Assembly (NCBI RefSeq): GCF_000011225.1
Contig: NC_004432.1
Span: forward strand, 434,001 to 498,000
From: Malacoplasma penetrans HF-2
GTDB taxonomy: Bacteria; Bacillota_I; Bacilli_A; Mycoplasmatales; Mycoplasmoidaceae
DNA length: 64,000 nt
Direction of reading: 5' to 3'
The position numbers and the translations under genes are program-made. Under the pieces are notes generated by a model. That model was not told the DNA's origin. It saw only the letters and a list, made by a program, of their open reading frames with translations, and did not search any database. Below, piece after piece: positions 10,752-19,676 of this stretch; the stretch's first letter is position 1, and every line of letters starts with the position of its first letter.

Positions 10752-10779
10752 CTTAGTTATTAAACAGAAAGGTAAATAT

Positions 10780-11322
10780 ATGCAAAATAATTTGAAAAAA
10801 AGCATTAAAACTACTAATGCTGAATCAACAAATAAAAATTTATATTATGACTCTTTCAATGGAAATATGAAAACAAGTGTTTTCATTAATAGAATTAGAG
10901 ATTCTCAAACTGTAAATCTTAAAGATTACAGTGAAAAAGTAATTGATTATTATATTGATCAAGAAACTAATGAAAGAGTTAAGACAGTCAAATTTAAAGC
11001 TAAATCAATTGAGGGGAATATCATGATCAGAGAAAATAATCCATCTCCAGATATTTTGGAAGAAATTCTTAAACAACTTAAAACAATAAGTAGCGATGTA
11101 TCTGAACTGAAAACAGATGTTGCTCAACTAAAAACTGACATGGTAGAAGTTAAAGCAGATATTGTTGAATTAAAAACAGATGTTGCTCAACTGAAAACTG
11201 ATATGGTTGAAGTTAAAGCAGATATTGTTGAATTAAAAACAGATGTGTCTCAGTTAAAAAAAGATGTTTCTAGAATCATGAAGTGTCCAACAATTGTAAG
11301 AGAATTAGCTGAAATAGACTAG
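10780..11322 (+). CDS. Coiled-coil protein, tandem family copy 1
   Basis: 180 residues, no signal peptide or membrane segment, so probably cytoplasmic. The N-terminal ~90 residues (YYDSFNGNMKTSVFINRIRD..., then DYSEKVIDYYIDQETNERVKTVKF) are shared by all three copies; the rest is a near-perfect heptad coiled coil built from LKTDVAQ, LKTDMVE and VKADIVE. That three-heptad block (63 bases) is duplicated in tandem. It ends RIMKCPTIVRELAEID. It resembles mycoplasmal DUF16-type coiled-coil proteins in plan, but I do not recognise a specific function. An SD (GAAAGG) lies 8 bases before ATG. A hairpin terminator follows. Confidence 0.75.
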   Translation: MQNNLKKSIKTTNAESTNKNLYYDSFNGNMKTSVFINRIRDSQTVNLKDYSEKVIDYYIDQETNERVKTVKFKAKSIEGNIMIRENNPSPDILEEILKQLKTISSDVSELKTDVAQLKTDMVEVKADIVELKTDVAQLKTDMVEVKADIVELKTDVSQLKKDVSRIMKCPTIVRELAEID

Positions 11323-11326
11323 TCAA

Positions 11327-11356
11327 TAAGCACCCAATTTATTGGGTGTTTTTTCA
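11327..11356 (+). terminator. Terminator after coiled-coil copy 1
   Basis: GCACCCAA-ttta-TTGGGTGTTTTTTC: 7-8 bp GC-containing stem and T-run. The same element follows copy 2. Confidence 0.9.
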
Positions 11357-11407
11357 TTTTTGCCAATTATTTTTTATTTTAATTTTAAAAGCTATATTGA
11401 TTAATTA

Positions 11408-11848
11408 ATGTGTATTAACATATTATTTAATAGAATATTTATTTTAAAAATATATTATGACTCTTTCAATGGAAATATGAAAACAAGTGTTTTCATTAAT
11501 AGAATTAGAGATTCTGAAACTGTAAATCTTAAAGATTACAGTGAAAAAGTGATTGATTCTTATATTGATCAAGAAACTAATGAAAGAGTTAAGACAGTCA
11601 AATTTAAAGCTAAATCAATTGAGGGGAATATCATGATTAGAGAAAATAACCCATCTCCAGATATCTTGGAAGAAATTCTTAAACAACTTAAAACAATAAG
11701 TAGTGATGTATCTGAATTAAAAACAGATGTTGCTCAACTGAAAACTGATATGGTTGAAGTTAAGGCAGATGTTACTCAGTTAAAGAAAGATGTTTCTAGA
11801 ATCATGAAGTGTCCAACAATTGTAAGTGAATTATCTGAAATAGACTAA
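11408..11848 (+). CDS. Coiled-coil protein, tandem family copy 2
   Basis: 146 residues. From YYDSFNGNMK onward nearly identical to copy 1, but the N-terminus differs (MCINILFNRIFILKI), suggesting the true 5' end was lost in duplication and an upstream ATG was captured. There is no SD. The coiled coil is shorter than in copy 1 (one three-heptad block plus a short end), so copy number of the 63-base block varies between paralogs. Expression is less certain than for copy 1. Confidence 0.6.
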   Translation: MCINILFNRIFILKIYYDSFNGNMKTSVFINRIRDSETVNLKDYSEKVIDSYIDQETNERVKTVKFKAKSIEGNIMIRENNPSPDILEEILKQLKTISSDVSELKTDVAQLKTDMVEVKADVTQLKKDVSRIMKCPTIVSELSEID

Positions 11849-11880
11849 TTAATAGGCACCCAATTTATTGGGTGTTTTTT
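11848..11880 (+). terminator. Terminator after coiled-coil copy 2
   Basis: Same GCACCCAA-ttta-TTGGGTGTTTTTT hairpin as after copy 1, again starting a few bases after the stop codon. Confidence 0.9.
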
Positions 11881-11933
11881 ATTGCTGGTGATTTGGTTTT
11901 ATGAAAATTGTTGAAAATAATATTGATTAATTA

Positions 11934-12402
11934 ATGTGTATTAACATATTATTTAATAGAATATCTATTTTTAAAAAACGAATTTATACTATGACTCTTT
12001 CAGTGGAAATATGAAAACAAGTGTTTTAATCAGTAGAATTAGAGATTCTGAAACTGTAAATCTTAAAGATTATAGTGAGAAAGTGATTGATTCTTATATT
12101 GATAAGAAACCAACGAAAGAGTTAAGACAGTGAAATTTAAAGCAAAATCAATTGAAGGGAATATCATGATTAGAGAAAACAATCCATCTCCAGACATTTT
12201 GGAAGAAATTCTTAAACAACTTAAAACAATAAGTGGTGATGTATCTGAATTAAAAACAGATGTTGCTCAACTGAAAACTGATATGGTTGAAGTTAAAGCC
12301 GATATTCTTGAATTAAAAACAGATGTGTCTCAGTTAAAAAAAGATGTTTCTAGAATCATGAAGTGTCCAACAGTTGTAAGAGAATTAGCTGAAATAGACT
12401 AA
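11934..12402 (+). pseudogene. Coiled-coil protein, tandem family copy 3 (frameshifted)
   Basis: Third copy of the family. Its upstream 60 bases match those of copy 2, but the ATG at 11934 is out of frame with the family sequence. A second shift follows: where copies 1-2 have GATCAAGAAACT, this copy reads GATAAGAAACC, a one-base loss inside the IDQETNER stretch. The 3' part from 12130 (KFKAKSIEGN ... RELAEID) is intact and still closely like the other copies. It lacks the GCACCC terminator. Confidence 0.7.
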
Positions 12403-12436
12403 ATTGGGTTATTGTACTTATTTTTGAATGAAACAC

Positions 12437-12545
12437 AATTTATGGTTTAAGCATTCAAATTTTTTACAACAATTTATTTTTTAATATATCCTATTTGATT
12501 TTGAAATAAACTATATTTAATTTTCAATAGGATTTTTAATTGTTG
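12437..12545 (+). repeat. Terminator-like repeat, copy 2
   Basis: Counterpart of 9756-9875: ACAATTTATGGTTTAA, CCTATTtGATTTTGAAATAA and CAATAGG then T-rich. CCTATTtGA pairs with TCAATAGG. It marks the right edge of the coiled-coil cluster. Confidence 0.55.
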
Positions 12546-12569
12546 TAAATATTAGTGTTATCCTATTTA

Positions 12570-12600
12570 AAATTAGGTTGAATTTTAACCTAATTTTTTA
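12570..12600 (+). terminator. Hairpin terminator right of coiled-coil cluster
   Basis: AATTAGGTT-gaatttt-AACCTAATTTTTT; 9 bp stem and T-run. It would stop transcription coming from the pseudogene copy. Confidence 0.75.
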
Positions 12601-12725
12601 TAGTCTAATGTTGTGCTTTAAGTTGTTTATAGATTACTAGTTAATTATTTTATTAAAATAAGTTTAAATATCCTTTGTTTTAGAACTTTATTTCAAGTCT
12701 TTTTTAATGATTTTTTTATCATAAT

Positions 12726-12770
12726 AAAAACTCCAATTAAAAATAATAAGATATTTCTAATTGGAGTTTT
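12726..12770 (-). terminator. Terminator of the EzrA-like gene
   Basis: AAAACTCCAATTA ... TAATTGGAGTTTT, with A/T tracts on both sides so it can work in either direction. It lies just beyond the stop of the minus-strand gene. Confidence 0.85.
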
Positions 12771-12788
12771 CTGAAATTGTAACTATTT

Positions 12789-14453
12789 CTATTTTTTCAT
12801 TTGACTTAACAATAAGTTAGCACTTTCTTTGTATTTACCTTCATTGTACATTTGAATTGGTTTAGCTAATTTGTATTTAATGCTTTCATCTTGAACCATT
12901 TGCAAACAAGAGTAATTAATCATTTTTTCTATATATGCTTTCATTAATTCTTGTCTTGATAAGTTCATTTCTAAAGCAGATATTTCACCTTTTGTTTCAC
13001 TTAGTAAAGCAAAGTTATATTCTAAGTTATTTGATTTTTCATTGAAGAATTTATTTTCAATATTATCTAATTCACGATTTAATTTATCAATTAAGATAAT
13101 GTGGTTTTCAACATTAATATTATTCTCAATAATAAAAGCCTTCATTTGAGTAAGGATTAATTTATTAGCTGTTATGTCATTTAGTATTTTTTTAGAATAA
13201 TCATATTTTTTATCAACATCTAAAACTATTTTGTCAGCTAATGATAATGCTTCAATAATCTCTTCAATAATTTGTTTTGCACTTTCCAATAATTCTCCAG
13301 GGTTATAGTTGTTTTTATTAGAAGTAGCAAAATAATTATTTAGCTTACTTAATATGTTTGAAAAAGAATAATTAGACTTAATAATTAAATCTTTGATTTC
13401 TCTATCTTCAGAAAAGTTAGTAAAAATTTTATCAAATGTTTTTAAGATCAAAGGAACTAGTTTAATCATGTTTTGGAATGCTTTATCAATATCTGATTTA
13501 TTTTGATTAAAAAATTCATTTGATTTAAATGTAATATTTAAAACTTTTTTAACTTTAGACAATGATTTAATTAATGAAGTTGTTATTTTTTCAATGTCGT
13601 TATCACTTAAATTATTTATGTTTGAATTTAAGTAATTCCTATTGTTTTCTACCCTTGTTATTTCTTTTTGGGAATGGTTAACTATAGAGCTTTTAATATT
13701 TTGATGGTTTTTATTAATAATGTTTTTAATTTCATTAATTGAATAATTAATGTAATTATTTTGTTTTCTCATTATGTAGTTTTCATTAATTACTTTTACT
13801 AGTTTTATTAATGAGTTATTAATATTATCTAATGCTTTTAAAAAGTTATTAATATCATAATTTTCAATACAATCATTTAATTCAACTGTACATTTTTTAA
13901 AGTCTTTAATTCTTGTTCTAACTTCTTTAATTTTGTCATTTTTATCAGATAAATTTTTATTAAAGAAATTAATTAGATCTCAACCATTTTCTCTATATGA
14001 AACAAGAATATAACTTATGTAGTCTCTATATTTTAGAAGGTTTTGATGAAGTTCAAAAACTGATGCTAATGATTTCTTTTGAATTAATATTTCATAACTA
14101 ATCTCATCATATAAAATTGAAAAACTTTTTCAATCATAGTTAGTTAGCATTTTAGGAATTAGATATATAGCATTTTTAATATCATTTACTTTTTCATTAA
14201 ATCTATAAGCAAATTTATTGAAAAATTCTTGTACACTTTCAAATTCAGGTTTTTGACTTGAAAAACTAATGTGATCTATTGGGATATTAATTTTTTCAAA
14301 GTTATATTCCAATAACTCATTAACTTCTTTTTTTAATCAGTTTTCTTTTTGTTTACATTTATAGTTTTTTACATAAACAAAAATAATACCACCCAAAAAA
14401 ACGGAAGAAATAAAAAACAAAACAACAGCAGTTATTAAAATTCAAGAATGCAT
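12789..14453 (-). CDS. EzrA-like single-pass membrane coiled-coil protein
   Basis: 554 residues once TGA is read as Trp. The start at 14453 gives MHSW, one N-terminal membrane helix (about residues 4-28, ILITAVVLFFISSVFLGGIIFVYV), then a basic patch and about 520 residues of helical, Lys/Asn/Glu-rich sequence without further membrane segments. This plan and length match EzrA, the FtsZ-ring regulator of Firmicutes (about 560-570 residues), which mollicutes often keep in diverged form. The assignment rests on architecture, not on a motif. It has its own terminator, and a 395-base spacer separates it from the divergent permease. Confidence 0.6.
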
Positions 14454-14848
14454 ATAGGTATTTTATCCAATATTACAATTTTATGTATTTGATTATTTAT
14501 AGAATAATAGGTTTATTTTAAAACATTAAGATTGTTTAAGAACAAAATTTTTTCTAAATAATTTTTTGTTATTTTTTTTCATATTTTTCATTTTCATGCT
14601 ATATTTATTAGAGTTTGAAAAATGAAAGGTTTTAATTTTATATATGAAAAATAATAAAAACTTTTATTTTTATTTAACTGATTGTTGTTGCTGCTGTTGC
14701 TGTAAATAACATTTTTTATTTTGTTTATTTTTAATTTATATCAATTTTTTAAAATGTTTAATTATTAGATTTTTAACTCAAGTTTTAATCTAATTTTTCT
14801 TATTACTTTATTTAATAAATTTTTATTTTCAGTTACTAGGGATTTAAT
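14454..14848. other. Divergent spacer with trinucleotide run
   Basis: Gap between the EzrA-like gene (-) and the permease (+). It contains a GTT/GCT trinucleotide tract at about 14682-14703 (TTGTTGCTGCTGTTGCTG), unusual in this AT-rich DNA. Read on the minus strand it lies in a 12-codon ORF, MLFTATAATTIS. No convincing promoter pair was found. Confidence 0.5.
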
Positions 14849-16246
14849 ATGACAAAAAATTTTAATGAGAAATCATTTACCTTTTTTACTATCAACTATA
14901 TAGTAGGGTTTGGTTTCATAACAACAATAATCAGTTTAATAAATTTAAATATTTATGGAATTATCACAATGCTGTTAACAGCATTAATTACATTTGGGGT
15001 TAGTTTAGTTTTTTCTAGAATGGCTAACAACTATAAAAATGAATATGGTGGAAGTTATGCATATGCAAAGAAACTTAATAACAAACACTTTAGTTTTTTT
15101 GTAGGATGAAATCAATATATTCAAGGACCAATATTGGCATCATCTTCTCCATTGTTTTTAGCTTCTGCAGCTTCATACTTAACAAATGATGAAACTATCA
15201 TTTGAATAATAAGAGCAGTATCAGTTTTAATTTTTATTATTCTTATTCTGATTTCAACTCTTGGACTTAAATTAAATAAGTATGTAATTTTAGGTTCTGG
15301 AATTGTTAAATGAGCTATTTTATTAACAGCTTTAATAATCACTGTTTATTTATCAGTACAAAATAAATTTGATATTCAAATTACTCAAAACAATACAAAT
15401 AGTAAATTGATTGCATATAGTATTTTTGCAAATGTAATTTCATTTATGTATGCATTTGGTGGGATTGAAGATGTATCGGCTTTATCAAAAGATGTAAAAT
15501 TTAAAAATTTTAGAAAGATCTTAATGATCTCATTTGCATTCATTTTAACCTTCTATTTTGTTTTCTACATTGTAATGCTAGGAACAGGTAGAACAAATTT
15601 ACGTAACTTTAGTCAAATATTTCAAACAGTATTAGGGGCTACAGGGATTTGATTATTTGTAATTGGATTACTTTTCAATGGTATCTCTTCAAAAATTTCT
15701 ATTAGTATTTCAACTTCTAGAAAACTTGTTCCATTAGCAGAAGATGGATTTTTATTTAAATGGTTAACTAAAAAGAATAAAAGAGATGAATATCGTAATG
15801 CTATTTGATTTAGTGCAATTGTTACTATTGCATCCATGATCATTTTTTGATTAATACCAACTCTTTTATCAATTGAAGATTTCTTTAGTTCTGTAATAGA
15901 ACTTGGCAGTGTTGCATTTTTATTACAATACTTTTTAACTTTTGTTACTGCACTATTACTTCATAGAAAAAAAGAAGTTAAGATTCCAATTTGAGAACAA
16001 ATAATTTACTTTGTTGCAATGGCTGCAATTTTATTAGCTCTAATTGTTTTCTTATTCCCATTTGTTATTGCTCACTCTTGAAGTCAAGAAAACACAATTA
16101 TTTTAATAAGTTATGTTCTATTTATAGCAAGTGGATATGGAATTCAGTTAGTGATGACTTTAATAAGAAATAGAAAAAATAAAAAAGTTGAGATGAAACA
16201 AGATGCTTCACAACAAGATACTTCACAAGATGTTCAATCAGCTTAA
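14849..16246 (+). CDS. APC-superfamily amino acid permease
   Basis: 465 residues with about 12 hydrophobic helices and several TGA(Trp) codons. The first helix has NYIVGFGFITTI, and YGGSYAYAKKL matches the APC motif after TM2 (GG.Y.Y). ISTSRKLVPLAEDGFLFKWLTKKNKRDEYRN is the typical loop between helices 8 and 9. It imports or exchanges an amino acid; the substrate is not predictable. The C-terminal tail is QDASQQDTSQDVQSA, a short Gln/Ser-rich cytoplasmic end. Monocistronic, with a terminator at 16271. Confidence 0.9.
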
Positions 16247-16270
16247 TTTAAATCTTGTAAATAATTAATT

Positions 16271-16308
16271 AAAAAACTCAAAAATATTAATTGTATTTTT
16301 GAGTTTTT
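16271..16308 (+). terminator. Terminator between permease and WG-repeat gene
   Basis: AAAAACTCAAAAATA ... TATTTTTGAGTTTTT. A/T tracts on both sides, so it probably serves both converging genes. Confidence 0.85.
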
Positions 16309-16326
16309 ATATCTCTTAAACAAGGC

Positions 16327-17229
16327 TTAATAAATTAGTTTTTTATCTTCTAATGAAAAGTAATTACATTGATTATCTTTTTTAACAAAAAAGTAAGAAC
16401 CATCTTTTCACAGAACTTTTTCAAATATATTTCCTGTTACTAATTTTCCTCTTTTTGATAATATTCCATACTTATTATCTTTTAAATAAACTGCATAGTT
16501 TTCTTCAAAGGGATAAATTTTATCTACTTTTTTATAAAATAAAATTTCAAAAAAATCATTCATTACCCCTCATTTACCTTTATATTCAAAAGTAATTACA
16601 TCATCACTAAAATAATCTCAAATTTTATATTTCTTAATTAATGTTTCTAAGTACTTATTATCATGTAGGTCTATAAAAAAAGTTTCTTGGTCTTTTTGGA
16701 CTTTAAATAGATTAGCTCCATTTTGTTTCATATCATCATATTTAAAATCTATGATTTGTTTTCCAAACTTATTTATGATTCCTCACTTTGAATTAATACA
16801 TACTGGTGCAAAGCCATCAATAAAAGTTAAGGCATTTGAATATTTAGAGTTATTTATTTTATTTAGCTCACAATCTAAATAAAATAAGTTGTTATTCTCT
16901 TTTACTAATAAAATGTTTTCATTAAAACCTATTACTTCATAAGGTATTTTTTTAATTGATAGATCTGAATTATTAATTAAATAATTGGTTTTTTCATCTT
17001 TTACAACTGAAAAATCTTTTTCAAAATATAAAAGATCACTAAATTGTTTTTTTAGTAATAATTCTTGATTTGTATTAATAAAAGATCAAGTATTATTGTT
17101 TTTAACTCAAGTTTGGAAACCAATAAATTCTTTAACTTCATCAAATTTATTTTCAATAACTACATTTTTTGAAGTATTTTTAAATCCTAATTTATTTTTA
17201 TTTTCATAAATAAAAAAATCTTTGGTCAT
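16327..17229 (-). CDS. WG-repeat (KWG) protein
   Basis: 300 residues, visible only when TGA is read as Trp (for example KVLWKDGSYF). It contains at least three degenerate WG repeats: SKWGIINKFGKQIIDFKYDDM, GKWGVMNDFFEILFYKKVDK, and NKYGILSKRGKLV; further weaker copies lie nearer the N-terminus (WVKNNNTWSFINT). No signal peptide, so probably cytoplasmic. WG-repeat proteins are thought to be beta-propeller-like and to mediate protein contacts; the role here is unknown. The ATG at 17229 has no clear SD. Confidence 0.8.
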
Positions 17230-17308
17230 ATCATTTACTCTTTTTAAAAACTAAACAAACAATTAATTTAATTTGTTATTTTATATACTAATATAGGTAA
17301 AAATATTA

Positions 17309-17314
17309 TATAAT
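17309..17314 (+). promoter_or_regulatory. -10 of the first tRNA cluster
   Basis: TATAAT 24 bases before the tRNA-Cys gene. No recognisable -35. Confidence 0.5.
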
Positions 17315-17337
17315 AATATAGTGTTTTTTACTTAACT

Positions 17338-17412
17338 GGTGCCTTAGCCAAGTGGTAAGGTCAGGAGCTGCAACCTCCTTATTCGTCAGTTCGAATCTGA
17401 CAGGCACCTCCA
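17338..17412 (+). tRNA. tRNA-Cys (GCA)
   Basis: Acceptor GGTGCCT/AGGCACC, anticodon loop CTGCAAC, TTCGAAT T-loop, CCA encoded. First of nine tRNAs in a row. Confidence 0.97.
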
Positions 17413-17417
17413 TGTAT

Positions 17418-17494
17418 GCACCCTTAGCTCAATTGGATAGAGCGTCTGGCTACGGACCAGAAGGTTATGGGTTCAACTCCTATAGGGTGCGCCA
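17418..17494 (+). tRNA. tRNA-Arg (ACG)
   Basis: Anticodon loop CTACGGA in stem TCTGG/CCAGA, acceptor GCACCCT with AGGGTGC, CCA encoded. ACG implies A34-to-inosine editing to read CGN. Confidence 0.97.
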
Positions 17495-17526
17495 TTAAAA
17501 TTAAAAGTAAAATTAATTTTTATTTT

Positions 17527-17603
17527 CGGGATGTAGCTTAGCTTGGTAGAGCACTTGGTTTGGGACCAAGGGGTCGCAGGTTCAAATCCTGTCATCCCGA
17601 CCA
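17527..17603 (+). tRNA. tRNA-Pro (TGG)
   Basis: Anticodon loop TTTGGGA in stem CTTGG/CCAAG, acceptor CGGGATG/CATCCCG, CCA encoded. Confidence 0.97.
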
Positions 17604-17607
17604 TTTT

Positions 17608-17683
17608 GGCAGAGTATCTCAGTGGTTAGAGAACTCGGCTCATACCCGAGGTGTCGAGAGTTCGAATCTCTCCTCTGTCACCA
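17608..17683 (+). tRNA. tRNA-Met (CAT), elongator
   Basis: Anticodon loop CTCATAC in stem CTCGG/CCGAG. The GGCTCATACCCG arm resembles bacterial elongator tRNA-Met. CCA encoded. Confidence 0.85.
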
Positions 17684-17686
17684 TTC

Positions 17687-17763
17687 GGAGCTATAGCTCA
17701 ACTGGTTAGAGCCCCCGACTCATAATCGGTAGGTTACAGGTTCAAGTCCTGTTAGCTCCACCA
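17687..17763 (+). tRNA. tRNA-Ile2 (CAT, lysidine type) candidate
   Basis: Second CAT tRNA: loop CTCATAA, arm GACTCATAATC like E. coli tRNA-Ile2, acceptor GGAGCTA/TAGCTCC. The three CAT tRNAs were assigned by arm similarity; TilS recognition would confirm. Confidence 0.75.
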
Positions 17764-17829
17764 TTTATTATTAAAATTAACCGTTTTGTGTTAGAATTAC
17801 AAAGGTATTGTTAACAATACCTATATTAT

Positions 17830-17922
17830 GGATGATTACCCAAGCCTGGTTGAAGGGATCGGTCTTGAAAACCGAAAGGTGCAGAAATGTGCGCGGGGGT
17901 TCGAATCCCTCATCATCCGCCA
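17830..17922 (+). tRNA. tRNA-Ser (TGA)
   Basis: Long variable arm (class II), anticodon loop CTTGAAA in stem CGGT/ACCG, acceptor GGATGAT/ATCATCC, CCA encoded. Confidence 0.97.
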
Positions 17923-17949
17923 TTTAAAATTAAACAAATATACAAGGTT

Positions 17950-18025
17950 CGCGGGATGGAGCAGTTGGTAGCTCATCAGGCTCATAATCTGAAGGTCGCA
18001 GGTTCGAATCCTGCTCCCGCAACCA
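17950..18025 (+). tRNA. Initiator tRNA-fMet (CAT)
   Basis: The C1-A72 mismatch (5' CGCGGGA, 3' TCCCGCA) marks the initiator. The anticodon stem is TCAGG/TCTGA, so the three pairs next to the loop are A-U, G-C, G-U instead of the usual three G-C pairs. Confidence 0.93.
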
Positions 18026-18026
18026 T

Positions 18027-18102
18027 GGTCCTGTGGTGTAGCGATTAACATGCCTCTCTGTCACAGAGGAGATCGCGGGTTTGATTCCCGTCAGGACCGC
18101 CA
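18027..18102 (+). tRNA. tRNA-Asp (GTC)
   Basis: Anticodon loop CTGTCAC in stem CCTCT/AGAGG, acceptor GGTCCTG/CAGGACC, CCA encoded. Confidence 0.97.
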
Positions 18103-18106
18103 TTAT

Positions 18107-18182
<76 letters not shown>

Positions 18183-18199
18183 TTTAAATTAAAAATAAG

Positions 18200-18228
18200 A
18201 CCAACTCTATTCAGGGTTGGTTTTTTCT
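18200..18228 (+). terminator. Terminator of the first tRNA cluster
   Basis: ACCAAC-tctattcag-GGTTGGTTTTTTC, directly after tRNA-Phe. Confidence 0.85.
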
Positions 18229-18333
18229 TTTTAAAAAATTCATAAAAAGAAAAAAAAGAAGTTTTATTCTATTTTTTCTAACTCAAGTAATAAAATATAT
18301 AAAAATATGTTTAACATAAATTAAAAAATAACT

Positions 18334-19665
18334 ATGCAAAGCACAAATACTATTAATAACAAAAATAAAAGACTAATCAAACTAAGTAGCAAAACTAGCA
18401 AATTAGAAAAGAAGTCTAAAAAAGAAGCTCTTAAGTTGGAAAAGAAAAATAAAAAAGAAGCTATGAAATCTGAAAAGAAAAAGAAGTCATTTTCAGGTCT
18501 TTTTGTAAACAATAAAAAAGAAAATAGTTTGTCTGTAAAAAATAATAGTGAAAACCAACCTAAAAGAAATGATCTACCAAACCAAAAAGTTAATATAGAT
18601 AGTAATGTTGAAATTAAATGTGTAAACATTGAAAAGACTGTAAAAGAATTGGGTTCTGCTAAAACTGTTATTTTAAAAAATATTAATTTAGAAATTAATA
18701 AGGGTGAAATAACTGTAATCTTAGGTCCTAGTGGTAGTGGTAAGACAACTTTATTAAATGTAATAGCTGGAATTGATAAAGCTACAAGTGGTCAATGTTA
18801 TATAAAAAACACTGATATTAATACAATCTCAGATAAAAAATTAGTTTTAATAAGAAGAAAATATATTTCATATATTTATCAAAGATATGGGCTAATTCCT
18901 ATTCTTAGTTGTTATGACAACATAAGATTAGGTCAACATTTAGTGGAAAAATCAAAAAGAGTTTTAGATATTAATGAAGTTATTAAAATTGTAGGGATAG
19001 AACATCTGTTAGAAAAATTCCCTCATGAATTATCAGGTGGCCAACGTCAAAGAGTTGCTATTGCTAGAGCTATAATGAAACAACCTGAAGTTATGCTTTG
19101 TGATGAACCTACAGCAGCATTAGATAGTGAAACATCTAAAAAGATAATTGACTTGTTTTTAGAAGTTAATAAGAAATTTAATACAACAATTGTAATGGTT
19201 ACACATGAACCGAGTTTTGTAAGAATTGCTACTAAAGTAGTTTACATAAAAGATGGTGAAATTGAAAAAATTCAGGTAAATCAAAAAACAAATAATCAAA
19301 TAAATCCTATTATCACTGTTCAACAACCAGTAGTTGAACAAAAGACACAAGTAGTTAGTGCTGCTAAACCAATTCAACATAGTACACCTACAGTAAATGT
19401 TTTACCTAACAAAGCAAATACAACTAATAGTTTCACTAATCCTGCAAATGTAGTAGCAACAGAGAAAACTAATACTTTAAAAACAAACCCTAGTCCAAAT
19501 AATGCTCAGCCTACTAAGGAAAATGAAAATAAAATTCCTGTATCTTCTGTTCAAGTTAAAGTTTTAGATAGTAAATTAAATAAAGAAGTTTCTTATGTTG
19601 ATAACTACATCAAAAATAGAAAACTTGATAAATATGTTAAAAAAATGGCAAATAAAAAGAAATAG
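18334..19665 (+). CDS. ABC transporter ATPase (MacB/LolD type) with Lys-rich N-terminus and long tail
   Basis: 443 residues. The ATPase core (about residues 88-310) has Walker A GPSGSGKTT, the motif SGGQRQRVAIARA, Walker B VMLCDEPTAALD with intact D-loop, and switch His in THEPS. It is preceded by about 85 residues of Lys/Glu-rich sequence (KKSKKEALKLEKKNKKEA) and followed by about 130 residues of low-complexity Asn/Thr/Val/Pro sequence. The class normally pairs with an FtsX-like permease for lipoprotein or peptide export; none is adjacent. It is 11 bases upstream of the HIT gene, whose SD (AGGAG) overlaps its stop. A related ATPase is at 41094. Confidence 0.88.
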   Translation: MQSTNTINNKNKRLIKLSSKTSKLEKKSKKEALKLEKKNKKEAMKSEKKKKSFSGLFVNNKKENSLSVKNNSENQPKRNDLPNQKVNIDSNVEIKCVNIEKTVKELGSAKTVILKNINLEINKGEITVILGPSGSGKTTLLNVIAGIDKATSGQCYIKNTDINTISDKKLVLIRRKYISYIYQRYGLIPILSCYDNIRLGQHLVEKSKRVLDINEVIKIVGIEHLLEKFPHELSGGQRQRVAIARAIMKQPEVMLCDEPTAALDSETSKKIIDLFLEVNKKFNTTIVMVTHEPSFVRIATKVVYIKDGEIEKIQVNQKTNNQINPIITVQQPVVEQKTQVVSAAKPIQHSTPTVNVLPNKANTTNSFTNPANVVATEKTNTLKTNPSPNNAQPTKENENKIPVSSVQVKVLDSKLNKEVSYVDNYIKNRKLDKYVKKMANKKK

Positions 19666-19676
19666 GAGAATTTAAT

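Larger units (their letters stand above)
9691..10779. other. 1.1-kb region without an intact gene
   Basis: Very AT-rich, with stops in all frames even when TGA is read as Trp. It holds the terminator-like repeat near its left end, an orphan copy of the 20.5-21.2 kb promoter unit (10382-10433) and a small palindrome (10733-10751). It may be a graveyard of decayed accessory DNA; I see no clear remaining protein similarity. Confidence 0.6.
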
